A stretch of 64,000 nt of DNA from positions 10,355,116 through 10,419,115 of the forward strand of contig OY741285.1 in NCBI GenBank assembly GCA_963514095.1, read 5' to 3'. The notes under the pieces were generated by a model. The model saw only the letters and a list, made by a program, of their open reading frames with translations, made no database searches and was not told the origin of the DNA. Positions within the stretch are counted from its first letter, which is position 1, and each line of letters begins with the position of its first letter. The position numbers and the translations under genes are program-made. The stretch comes from Eutrigla gurnardus. Taxonomy: Eukaryota > Chordata > Actinopteri > Perciformes > Triglidae. Below, piece by piece: positions 10,506 through 22,500 of this stretch.

Positions 10506-13500
10506 ATGCCTGAGCCAGTCCCTGCAGGTATGCAGATCCTTTTTGTGAAAGCATAATTCAGTGTAATTAGTTTGGAGTTTTCAGTGGTCATGTTGATGTT
10601 TGGATTTGTTTTTGCCCGACTCGGTTGGAGGTATATTTGCAATAGTTATCTAAGACTTATCTGAGGATGATGCAGAAATTGGTGATGGATTGTGTAAAAT
10701 ATGTTTTAATGAAAATGTTGTTTATCTCTCAGATTCATTTCTTGAAGAAAAAGAAACATGACGATCTGATTAATTTGAATACTTGCATATATATATTGTG
10801 TTGAAGAGGGTATGCATCTGTGAAGAGCATGATGCCTGCCGTTATGGCATAAGATACAAACAGTTGACAATGTGGTTGAGATGAAAGCGGATTAGTTTAA
10901 TGTTCAGTCTTAACACTCCAGGGAAACAAGTGTGAGCTTCAAGGGCATCAGGCTCCGAAGTTAGGACCCCTGAGACCCACATTAGCAGTTTGCAGCAATA
11001 ATGTTTTCTGTCCAACTGAGGGAAATAAAAAAATTATATCGAATTTAAAAAAAATATTAAAATATCCACTTTTTAACATATTACACAAAAATTTTGATAT
11101 CACAATGACAATTAGCCAAACTAAAGAAATAACTGTTTATTTACAAATATCCAACATTTTCTAAATCTTACCATTTATGTACCTTTAAGTGACAGTGGCT
11201 GAACAGATTGAGGCGTCTCATGTAGACACATTTTGCCTCTTTTGCTCCTTGTTGTTATCGCTCCACGAGGAATATTTGAAAGCTCATAAATAATCACATA
11301 ACCAGCTGCTATGACATCATTAGTGTGTTACTGACATCAGCCTAGGGGGCGCCATCTCGCTGACTCAATTGGGAAACTTCCACAAACAGTCGTGTCAGTA
11401 CAGCAGGTTCAGGTAAACACTGCTGCCTGCAGCTATACATGTACTATGTCTGGAGCTAATACTATATCCCCTTTGAATACAATACTCGCAGTGGAAATTT
11501 GTTTTATTGGGTCGCTATGACTCTTACCTGAATTCTCACTTTGACGGTTTTAACTTTTTTCTTCCCAGCTGATAAACATTTAAACAGGATTTAAAGTATT
11601 AATTTCCTGTTTATAGCTTGCTGCTGAAAATACATTTTAAATACATTTAAAAATATACTTTCCTCCCATAAAACTGCCGTTTGGCATTCTTGGGTGAACA
11701 CTACTTTCGTCGTTTGTGGAGCTGCCCATTTTCCACTTTGACCCTGTGTGGCTCTAAATCACTGACATGGCAGAAACTCAAGCTAAGTGACAGTAGGATG
11801 AGTCTGTTCAAGCAGATGAGTTTTACAAGCCAGGATGGTGGGAAGTGTTGAGCCCAAACGCCTGCGTCTCATTTCTACTCCAATCGTCCTGTGACAGTAG
11901 ATCTAACTGGCTTTGCTGGACTCGTTAGCACAGTCTTTCCTAATTCTGCTGTGCACAATTTGGATCTTTGTCTCTGTATCCGTGACCGGGCTAATCGCTT
12001 TTGCAAATCCAAGTTAGGCCCCCTTTTTATTTTTAGCCCAGAAACATAACCAGGCACTGCCGTTATTCACCATATACAGCCGTGGAGTGTATCCGGGTAA
12101 CACGGATACCATCCAACATCCCTTACTGTATGTCTGCACCTCCCACCGCTCTCTCTTTCCAAGTCAAACTCGGTTGCAGAGCTTTGAGTATGAGGGTCGG
12201 ATAACCGGCCACTGGGATTTCAAACGGCTGACGAAATGGGAAACAGAAGTGGCAGAACTTATTACCCACTCGGAATTAATTCAATTAATGGAGTTTAAAT
12301 GTTTTCTGTGACGTTTCACTCGGCAGAAAGACCACGCCTTCAGCTAAAAATAACCAGTAGCCCCCAACCTTTTCCTCTCCGTTTTTATTTTTATTCCTCA
12401 TAAGTTCATAGAGTTTCACGGTCCTGAACATATCAGATTTTATCGTAACCCCCGCACCGTCCCTCCTTAGATAAATCATTACATGAATGGTATCCATCAC
12501 ACGCACCCAGAAGGTTCAGCGGCAGAACCGATGCCCCTCTCTGAATGCGATTTCACTCCAGTGCACTCAATCAAGCGCGTGACAATTTTCTAGTCTAGCG
12601 GTTGGAAGCGATGATGTGACTCATGGTCGTAATTCATGTCATCGGGGGGGCGACCTGATGAAACACTATGAGGGCAAGTAAGTAAAACTGATCTGAGAAG
12701 TTTATCCAGTGGCCCGACTTCGCTCATCCTACGGAGGATACAACCACCTGAAACCGTGAAATGCAGAAACTGAGATAGACAGGAAAACCCATCATCAAAA
12801 ATCCAACACAAGATAAGATGATAGTTCCCACCTGCTGCCACTACATTAATGATGATACCTAAATATATTACAAGGGAAAGAAAAAGTAGATTGAACCTAA
12901 AATTATTGAACATTTACAGACACACTTTTTTCTGGCATGCAGACTAAACTTGTGCTCAACCTTCTAAGTATCAAGACGTTTTAAATACAAATATTGTATT
13001 ATGTTCCGTCTATTAAACGTATCCCACAACTGAGCTCATCACGTTCTTGATCCAAAACTGAGAAAATAGTGCGTGAAAAAGTAACAGTTTCAATAATTCA
13101 TTTATAGCAACATATATAAGTCACATGAATAGAAGTTTCTTAAGGAGGCAGAGAGATGTTCTAAAATTTGAAAATGATATCATGAAGCAGATGAAAAAGA
13201 GTGATGTGCTGCTGAGATATCTACATAAACTTTGTTGCCCGGTGTCTGTAGCGGGCCAGAGATCTTCAAAGGTTTGATTAGGTCAGGTTGCCATACCTTG
13301 TTTTATGCCGAGGTCATTACACACACCGTAAATCAAGCTGTTGGTGGTAAACACGGCGACGTAAACTAACAAAGATGACCTGCAGCACATCCACTGAGCT
13401 AAAAAACAAAACGGTAAAGACAGACTACAAACGGTACAAAACACATGCACGACTCATTATGCTTCCAGAAATAACCTAAAAGGTAACCTTAGAGATCCAG

Positions 13501-16500
13501 GATATAATACTACAGAGAGCTGCAAAAGAAAAGAAGGAAAATCTCCCAAGGAAACGAGCAAACAAACAAAACAATCCACTAATTATCCGTCCACAACAAC
13601 TTTGACGACGTTGCCAACGTATACGAGCCCACAGACGGTCTCCGAGAAGGGCGTTGCAACTGTGAGGAACAGCTGTTCGGAAGACGATTAGCCTGCTTTA
13701 TCGCAAACTTGTTGAAGATGATCAAGATTCTCACCCCGAGTGGGTTGATTTAGCAGATACTGATGCAGATTAACGCTCCATGCAGGTGTTAAACCCTCTC
13801 ATGGGGAGTGTCAGTATTCCCTCCGAAGCCTTGGAGTTTGCACATTTTCTCTCGAGCTTTGTTGCTCTTTTCTTACATTGACAATTGTCACTATTGTAAC
13901 TGTGATGTAAGAAGTCATATGGGCTCAAGGTAAATGCACACAGGCGACGTTGCAGCATTAAATACAATGATAATAAGACATCAGCTGGGTGAACCCAGTC
14001 TGTATACACTGCTGTTTGAGAATAGATGAAGAATAAGTTACATGATAAACCCTTTTTCTCTGACAGCCACCTGAACACAATGTAACTCGGCAACGCTTAT
14101 TTTAGCAAGTAATTTAAGACGAGTCCTTAGTGACCAGAAAAGCAGGCAAGGTCAACTTGGTCGACTATTCAAGGAAACGGTGTGATACTTAAAAGAACTT
14201 GGCATGACTTCAGGAAGGTCATAAGACACCGTCCCTGGCCTTTAGCAGCCACTGCAGCGCCCCCAGGGCGACGCCCAAAGGAGCTGGCTAGATATCATGC
14301 CTATTTCAGTTAAGAATTTCCTTTTACCACTTTTAGGCCCTCAACAATTACACCCACGGCGCCACACTTAAATCAGAAGTTTGTCCTCCTCTATAGAGTC
14401 AATTAGGGGCCACAAAAACACATCTCACCAGTCGGTGGAGACGGTAAATTTGTCAAATAATTGGGGGATGAAATTATCCTCAACTAACCGAAATCTGGGT
14501 CATATTTGTGCCAGAGGTTACACGGCTAAAAATAAATTTTGAAGGTTGTCATTTTCGATGAAGCCATCAGTTTCACACAGTTGGAACCAATCATGTATTC
14601 AAAGAGAATATATGGTTCCACCATGGGTCAAACCCCGAAGATCAACAACCCAAATAACAGCTATGTTGTTAATGTGTTCAAATAATCTAATTGTCTCCTT
14701 ATTCTGTGTTTAATCCTCAGATAAACCGGAGGAGGGGCAGGGTAAGTCAACTCCTCCTGTCCAATCACACAGCGACTTCATTACACGTCACTTTTGGTCA
14801 CATATCGACTTTATGAACTCTCCATTTTCACTGAGAAATATGCTGTACTGTACATTATCTGATGACTGAGACGGGTTTACTCAGCTGTCCCCAAATGATG
14901 TGAAGCGCACTGACAGAAATGCTTTGGCTCCCGCAAGAGTTCATGCGATACCGCTCTAGATTTCATGTGTTGCACACTGGTGCAGTCTATTTGCTCAGCT
15001 GTTGGAGCATATTAAATATACGGGTTCTCCAAAAGATGGCTACCATGGTATTACATCTCATTTTCCATGTCTAACAAAAATCCGTTAATTTTAGCCCCGG
15101 AGGAGCTGACCGACGAGGGTGAGGGACAATGATTATTTTTTCCCCCTACCCCCATATTGTATTTTTGTGTGATTCCGTGCATTCAAACGGTGGTTATATG
15201 TGACATGGAGTGGGGTTTGAGTTGAGTGTTGTGCATTTAAGCTAATAAGTCAGGGCAATTATCTGAATAATGTAGAACAAGTGGGGTTTTTGCTCTGGAT
15301 AATAAGTTGAGCAATTACGGAGTCAAGGCGACAGGGCCTATAAGTCAATCACACCACACAAGACAACACCAAGCTTCAGTATGTACGTATTTTGTATTTT
15401 ATCACACCAAACTAAGGTCAAAAGTCAGCGACTACACTCACTCCGCACATATACGTTATTCATGGGAATCCATCTTGTTCTGTTGTGTTGCCGTGTGTTG
15501 ATGACCAGCGTAAAAAAGGGAACCAATGTTCTCTTTTTGATCTCGAGTTGTTTAGCATGTTGGACTTAGATTGTAGAAATGATGGCAAGTCAGGCCATCC
15601 GTGTGGATTTCAATATACACCGACTAACTGCAACCGGATGTATTTTCCACATCTGTGAAGGCTCACAATGACCTTTGGGTTCACCGCATGGGAAGTCTGA
15701 GCAAATATCCACTAATGGTCCCCGTTTATGCGTTTTGGTTGAGTTCATACGGAGATGTTCCCTAAATTGAATGTGGTCCAGGTCTCATCATTTGCCCGTT
15801 TTCCAATCACTTAACCATGGTTTGAAATTGCCAGCCAGAGGAAGACGGTATGCACCTCTCCGTCAGGGAATAACACGATATATTAACTTTCTCCTCAGCA
15901 CACTTAATTACGACAAGATGTAGTGAATAATTACAGCCATTCATTTTCCTTAGATGCACTCCCAGCAGACGGAGGTAAGGAAGAATCCTCGACGTCGAAT
16001 GTTCTGGTTTCATGTGTCCGTCTATATAATCCATCTAATGTATGCACGTATACAAGTGCATACATGAGCCCCTCAGTGTGAAAATATTTGATACAGTATT
16101 TGGTCTCAGTTGACCTGCATAACCTTTAGTTCTATATTTTTGAACAACCCCCAAAAAAACGCATGAATTCATATGCAAAATCAATGTCTTTAAAATAAAT
16201 AAATATGCTGCCATGACAAACATTAAATAAAAAGGATGATACATTTCATTGTGAATGCCTTATGTAAGTAATTGCTGGACTGATATGTACATATACTTTA
16301 TAAGTATATGCTATGTGTTCATTGAACCTGGGTTTGGTTTGCTTTGTAATGCATTGTTGAATTTCCAGATACAGTAGAAAAATACATATATTGTATTTTA
16401 AGTTCTGGTTCCTATGAGTTTTATTCCAAGTGTACATCTATTTCCACATGGACCATTTATCTATTATTATTATTATTTTTATTATTATGTGATGGTGCAT

Positions 16501-19500
16501 GGTGCTTCTGTTCTGCGTTTGTTTCGTGGTCTCCGTTGCAACGGCGAGCGTTTGCTTCCGAGCTGCTTTTTTCAGTTAAGTTTGCTTCCTTGTCAGCAGA
16601 TTCAGACGGTGATGGGGATGGTAAGGAAAGTGCAACGTTAACAGAGACGTGACTGTTGATTATTTACTTTTGCTCTTCCAAAAGTATGGTTTGAGTGTTT
16701 ATAACATGATGTCGAATTTTGGGTATTATGTGCTAGTCGAGACGTCACATAATATTTAAAGTGTCAAGTGGACCTATTATTTTGAAATCGACTACTTCAA
16801 TTTGGACTGAAATGGCGGCGTGAAAATGTCTTTCTACCAATTATTTTCAAAATGTCCATAGTTATTTGCAAGGCTTCCTTGGCTCCTGTGAAAACACGGT
16901 TCTTACTTTGCTCTGTAGGGAACTTTAAACACTTTCTTCCAATTGTTGTCCTATTTAAGTACAGATCTCCTAGCGGGATCAAAAAACATAAAATGTAATA
17001 CGTATGCTGGGTGACTCTGCTTGCTTCAGGACTCAAAATCCTTGCTGAAGATCCCCTTCAGATCCCTGCAGCTCTGCCAGTAGTAGTGCTCAGAATAAGC
17101 CATACCTTAGGTATTATCTATGATCTATTTTATCAAAAGAGGGAAAAAACAAGCAGGCAAATGTGATCTCATTTGCAGTTTAGTGTCATTCACCTGTGTC
17201 CCTACCGCTGCTACTATGTCTGTAGGACCCCCCCCCCAAATCTGAAGAGCACGCTGCCCACCCCGTCCCATCTGTGAGCTATGATACCAGCTCTCTTTCG
17301 CCTCTGTCCCTCTGGCAATTCAAACAATGAGAGGGGAAACACAGCTGTGCTTAATGTGTAAAAGTCAACGTGGAACAATGGCAGCTGCTGCTGCCAAAAC
17401 ACCAAGTGTCATCTGATTAAATGATACGCATATTAACATTATGCTGCACTCGGCAAGAAGAGCTCAAGTAGTGAGGTCATCTGATCATATCATAGTCAGC
17501 ACATCAAAGTGGCACAAGGAAAATACTTATTTGGTCACGTCTCACCCTTTACCTGAAGGCCAAAGGCCTGTAGATGGTTTCCTAACTAAACCACGGTTGT
17601 TTATCACAGCCGGGCAGCGTGATTCTAAAGTCGGCCGTCTAATGAATGTTGGGGTCACACCATCACTCGGGTTTCACAAGTGAAATTCAAGGGCTTTTAT
17701 TCGTGTTACAAAGCTGGCCCCGTCTGCTGTAGGTGGACTGATCTCGGGTGGATTAGATGGAGAAGGGTCATGGACATATCAAGAGAACCGGGTGCTAATT
17801 CCTTGTGGTCTACGTGTCAGGTAGCTGCTGAGCCTGAAGGGAATCCCTGACATTAACAGTATTTTCCCCCCTGCTGGGACAACAGTCCAAATCCTTCTGT
17901 GAGGCACATTATCACATGAGGAGGAGACGTCTTCAGCATTCCTCGGCTCAGCAGGGTATGCAATGGACAGACTCCTCCGAAAGGTGATGTGGCTGCTGTG
18001 TGCCATCTCGCCAAGGTTGGCTGGAGACCTGAAACATACCCTGAAATACGGCCCACTGAGCAAAGAGAGGTCAAGCGGCCAGCGGGGGGTGTGGGTTTTC
18101 AAATGTTTAGTTTGGTTCGTGCCCTGGATGTCACCCCAATAAATTATTTATGGAATCAGTCCCATGATGCTCCTAGAAACCATTATCTCTTCTTAGCAGG
18201 TATTAGTGCACATGAATTCCCATGGCTGAGTATTGGACTCCACTGGCTCCTCCTGCAGGACGGTAGCATCGGTTGCCCAGAGGGATGAGATGTATACTAT
18301 TCTGCAGATGTTGCAGACTGAGCTCAGTGCTAAGCCGCGACACATATAGTGGAGAGAGAAGCAGCGCATGATTAGAGGAAAACTGGAGCGTGAAACAAAG
18401 CAGTAAAAAAGCGCTTAGCTCGGGGAAACTTCTCACAATAGAAACACCTTGTAGTTGTGGATGTGCCGCCCACAGCTGTTTGTCTTGGGCAACCTCGGTT
18501 TAGCAAAATGCCAGTTTTACACGGCTAGGGGATTTTCATCCGACTTTTAACGAGTTGGTAGCACGGCTAGCATGCTAGGCTTAATCCAAAGACGGCAGCT
18601 GAGGAAAGATCACAAGGGAAACCCGAGGAGACTTTTCTTTGGTCAGAAGTCGGCCTAGATGCCAGACCATCCACGTCCAATTTTAGCAATGGGAACAAGG
18701 CTTATACAAACAATCATCGGACATTTACCCTGGTTTAATGAAGATTAAGTCGAGTTACTCTAGGGATATTAATTTAATGACAAAGAATCATATGTGCTTA
18801 TTGTAGCAAGGCTGTTTAAAGTTGGGGTCACATGCTCTCTACGGAGTAAAGTAATTGCCATCTCAGCAACGAGGAGCCTCGCAACATCAGTCCGAATGAA
18901 GTAATCATGATGATTTCAATTGGTCACAAGCTTGGTGATTAAAAGTGCAGTAATCCACACGTTTGATTACTTCATGTTTTGATTGATAACAGTCACGATC
19001 TTGATTCCGTTTTTTGGTTTGTATTTCACTTGTGTGGTGTATTAATGTAGACATTCTACAGAATTATCGTTCTGTAATTGCTGTTCACGTGAGTTGACAC
19101 CGACTTATGGTACAGTATAAGTGCAAGCCGTTATACTTCCATACGTTCATCAGGGATGTTTGTTTTTCCCAGAGAAACCGAGCCCTGAAGAGGAGGGTAA
19201 GGCTGAGCAGGAGGGCACAGAATGGGACTGTGATTGATGTACTGCATGCAAATGTGGTGTTATGAAATGCAGATGTATGCATCCTATGTGTCGTCACGTT
19301 AGCGAACTGTTATGCCGAATAACAAACATTTTTTTCCAGGAACAAAGTATGAACTGAGGGATTTTTTGAGTATGTAAAACTAAGCAGGGGATATGCACTG
19401 TGTAGTAAGACTTCAAGTTGATGCATTGTTTACTGATTTGCACCCTGAATGCTAAGTCTTTGATATGGATAGCAAGGCTATGTATGGAGGCCAACAGGTG

Positions 19501-22500
19501 CACTCGACCTCGCAGGGAGATTTATACTTAGCACAGGCAGAGTTCATTAATGGATTCTGGACTATCTAATTGGTTGCGATACTTTGCCAAAGCTATTATG
19601 TGTCACTGGAACTTCTGCCTGCCTGAAAACATGAAACAAATCCGCATCGCACTCCTGTCCTTGTATGCAAGTGTTTTTCTAGTTAGACGACTTTGTTGTT
19701 TGTCCGTACACGTTGATATCTCATTTGCTATAATTTCTTTACAACTATATCTAGCATTTGTTAAATATGTATACTTATTATTTGATTTGGGGCCATATTT
19801 TCAAGCGAACAGCTTAAAATAGATGAAGATTGAGGAAGAAAAATATTGCTGCTCTACTGGCAGTGTCCATACAATACAGTTTCTCAGTCTTTTTACTCAG
19901 TCAACATGGCTAATTGTGCTAAAAAGTAAACTTGTAAAACTGCAGGACGTAATGACGCTTGTGATAAGCAAGAAAAACAGTAAATACATTTGATAGGAAG
20001 ATACGCCTGAACAGCTTTTGATACATAGCTCTGATGTAGCTTTAAAGAAAATGCTAGTTTGCAAGAATGATAACTAGCTAGAGCTAAGCAGGTAAATGCA
20101 CAATTGTCTTTATGTCAGTATGTTGTACATGTTTGCATAAACTGGTTTCCTGTCATACTTCCCCTTCTGTCTTTTCTGCTGTTATTATCTAGCATCTCAT
20201 ATGTATTTTATGTGCAGTCTGTGTGTGATTCAAAAATGTCCAAGCATTTTACCGTTGCACATTGGTTTGTTGCACACTGTGGATGTTGCCAATGCCCCCC
20301 CAGCAGAGTAAGTGAACTTTCTCTCTCCTTCTCTTCAGAGCCCGTCTCGACCGAGCTCACTGGGCTCTTCGTCGAGAAGCCACAAGAAAGCATAACCGCC
20401 GTCGCAGGTTAGGAACGCAAATCGATCAATGACGGGAATCAGCAGCGGTCCACAAAGTGTATGTTTTGATGTAACGTGACTTCATTGGTGTTTGTGAATG
20501 GCAGGAACTGATCTCACCATCATAGCCAGGGTCGACTCGACCACCCTGACAAGAAAACCCACCATGAAATGGCTGAAGGGAAAGTGGCTGGACCTTGGCA
20601 GCAAAGCTGGAAAACACATGCAGTTCAAAGAAACATATGACAGGAATACTAAGGTTTGTGTTCGGAAATGTGATCATCTTCCTTCAGAAGTAACTTAAAG
20701 GAGTCATCACCCGGAAATCGCAATTTCTCTTGTTAAAAGATGCATATCTGTGTTTGACCTCAGTTGAAACTTGCCTGAAAGGCTGGAGTTTGAAAGTGGC
20801 GCCGTTTTTTCGCTTCTGCTCTTTTTCCGAACAGGAATAGCACACAAGGGTGTGCATTCCTAAAGCACGAGATTTTGATTCTGCGCCTTCGGTGACGTCA
20901 CCGTGGCGGCTACTTGCATAAGCCCACCCCTCTTTCACCACCCAACCCCGCCCCGTCCGCTACCTGAAATCGCCGAAGCGCCGCCATTATGTTTTGGAGT
21001 CTGCATGCAGGCAAGCCCCCCCGGCTCTGTCCTTCCTGCGGCGAATCAACGCGCGCCTCATTACATATTATACAATGCACATCCGGACCAGTCAAAACCT
21101 CGCGCGTAATCTCGCGTGATAAAATCGCGGTACGAAAAAGGGTCAGAACAAGCTCAATGTTTGATTAAATTATTTTTTTTTTTTTCTAATAAGTTTTACG
21201 AATTGATCCAAAGCGATCCAAGGGGGGCTGGATACGTATAAAACCAGGTGATGACTCCTTTAAGTCATTAAACAATATCACCGCCCCCCCTCCCTCAGAT
21301 CTATACCTACGAAATGAAGGTCATCAAAGTGGTCCCCGGAGACGTCGGCGGCTACAGGTGCGAGGTAACGGCGAAAGACAAGTGCGACAGCTCCACCTTT
21401 GAGATCACCGTTGAGGGTGAGTGAAAACGGACGACGCCAATGCCGCCAACGGATTCCATACGCGCTGATGTTTTGATCCGATCCGGCTCTAATGTGCGTC
21501 CTCTGCAACTTCTCTCGTTACAGCTGCCCATGTGGAGGAGAAGACAGATATTTTGTCTGCCTTCAAGAGAGCGTAAGGGCACATGGGTTTGCATTCCAGC
21601 TCGCATTTCACTATACATTAATACATAAGAGGGAACAGCATACAGACTATTTATAACGCGTATGTGCGAATGTGCCGTTCGGCACAGGTGGTTTGTGACA
21701 GTAGAGTAAATTGAATGTGCCGTGTCAGAACGTATGCCTGGTCTTGATTACCCTGCTTTGTATACTGTGTATCCTTTTTCATGCACACAGGGATGGTGGA
21801 GAGGATGATGGAGATCTGGATTTCAGTGCTCTGCTTAAAGCCGCAAAGAAGTGAGAAGTTATTTGCTCCCAGTGTTTCCTTAAAAGAAATGTTTTCGCTG
21901 ATCCAGTACCAATTGCATCCATAACCCTTTTCCCTTGGCTGACAGGAAGAAGAAAAAGGAGGAGCCCGAGATTGATGTGTGGGAATTGCTTAAGAGTGCC
22001 CATCCCAGCGATTACGAGAAAATTGCCTTTGAGTATGGCATCACTGACCTGAGGGGCATGCTGAAACGTCTGAAAAAGATGAAGGTTGTCGAGCCCAAGC
22101 ATAGTGAGGGTAAGTATGGTTTAACCTCAGGGGAGATGGAAAGGGAAGTACAGAAGGGGAGGGTACCATGAAACTGGACAGAAAAGTAAGGAGACTTTGA
22201 TGAGTTGCCGATTCTGACTCCCCCCCACCGCCCCTTTTTGCTCGCAATCCCAGCTTTCCTGAAGAAGCTCGACTCTTGCTACTCTGTGGAAAAAGGCAAG
22301 AAGATCGTCCTGAGGTGTGAGGTCTTCGATCCAGACGTCCAGGTCAAATGGTTGAAGAACGGCCAGGAGATCAAACCATCAGCAAAGTACATGCTTGAAA
22401 GCATAACCACAACACAGCACTATAACATTCGCTCACACAACGTTTTTTTTTTTTTACCCACCATGCTCGGCTCCATGCGACAAATTTGCTTAATTAGACC

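Noticed and set aside
13401..13416. Possible extra mybpc2 microexon (AG|CTAAAAAACAAAAC G|GTAAAG)
   Set aside because: It keeps phase 1, but there is no pyrimidine tract and the peptide AKKQN does not resemble the acidic modules.
14432..14451. Possible 12-nt microexon (CACCAG|TCGGTGGAGACG|GTAAAT) in mybpc2 intron 1
   Set aside because: It is in phase but the donor is weak and the polypyrimidine tract poor; kept out without transcript evidence.
20292..20308. CCCCCCCAG followed by GTAAGT just before mybpc2 exon 7
   Set aside because: The enclosed exon would be only a few bases and would break the frame; probably a decoy pair.
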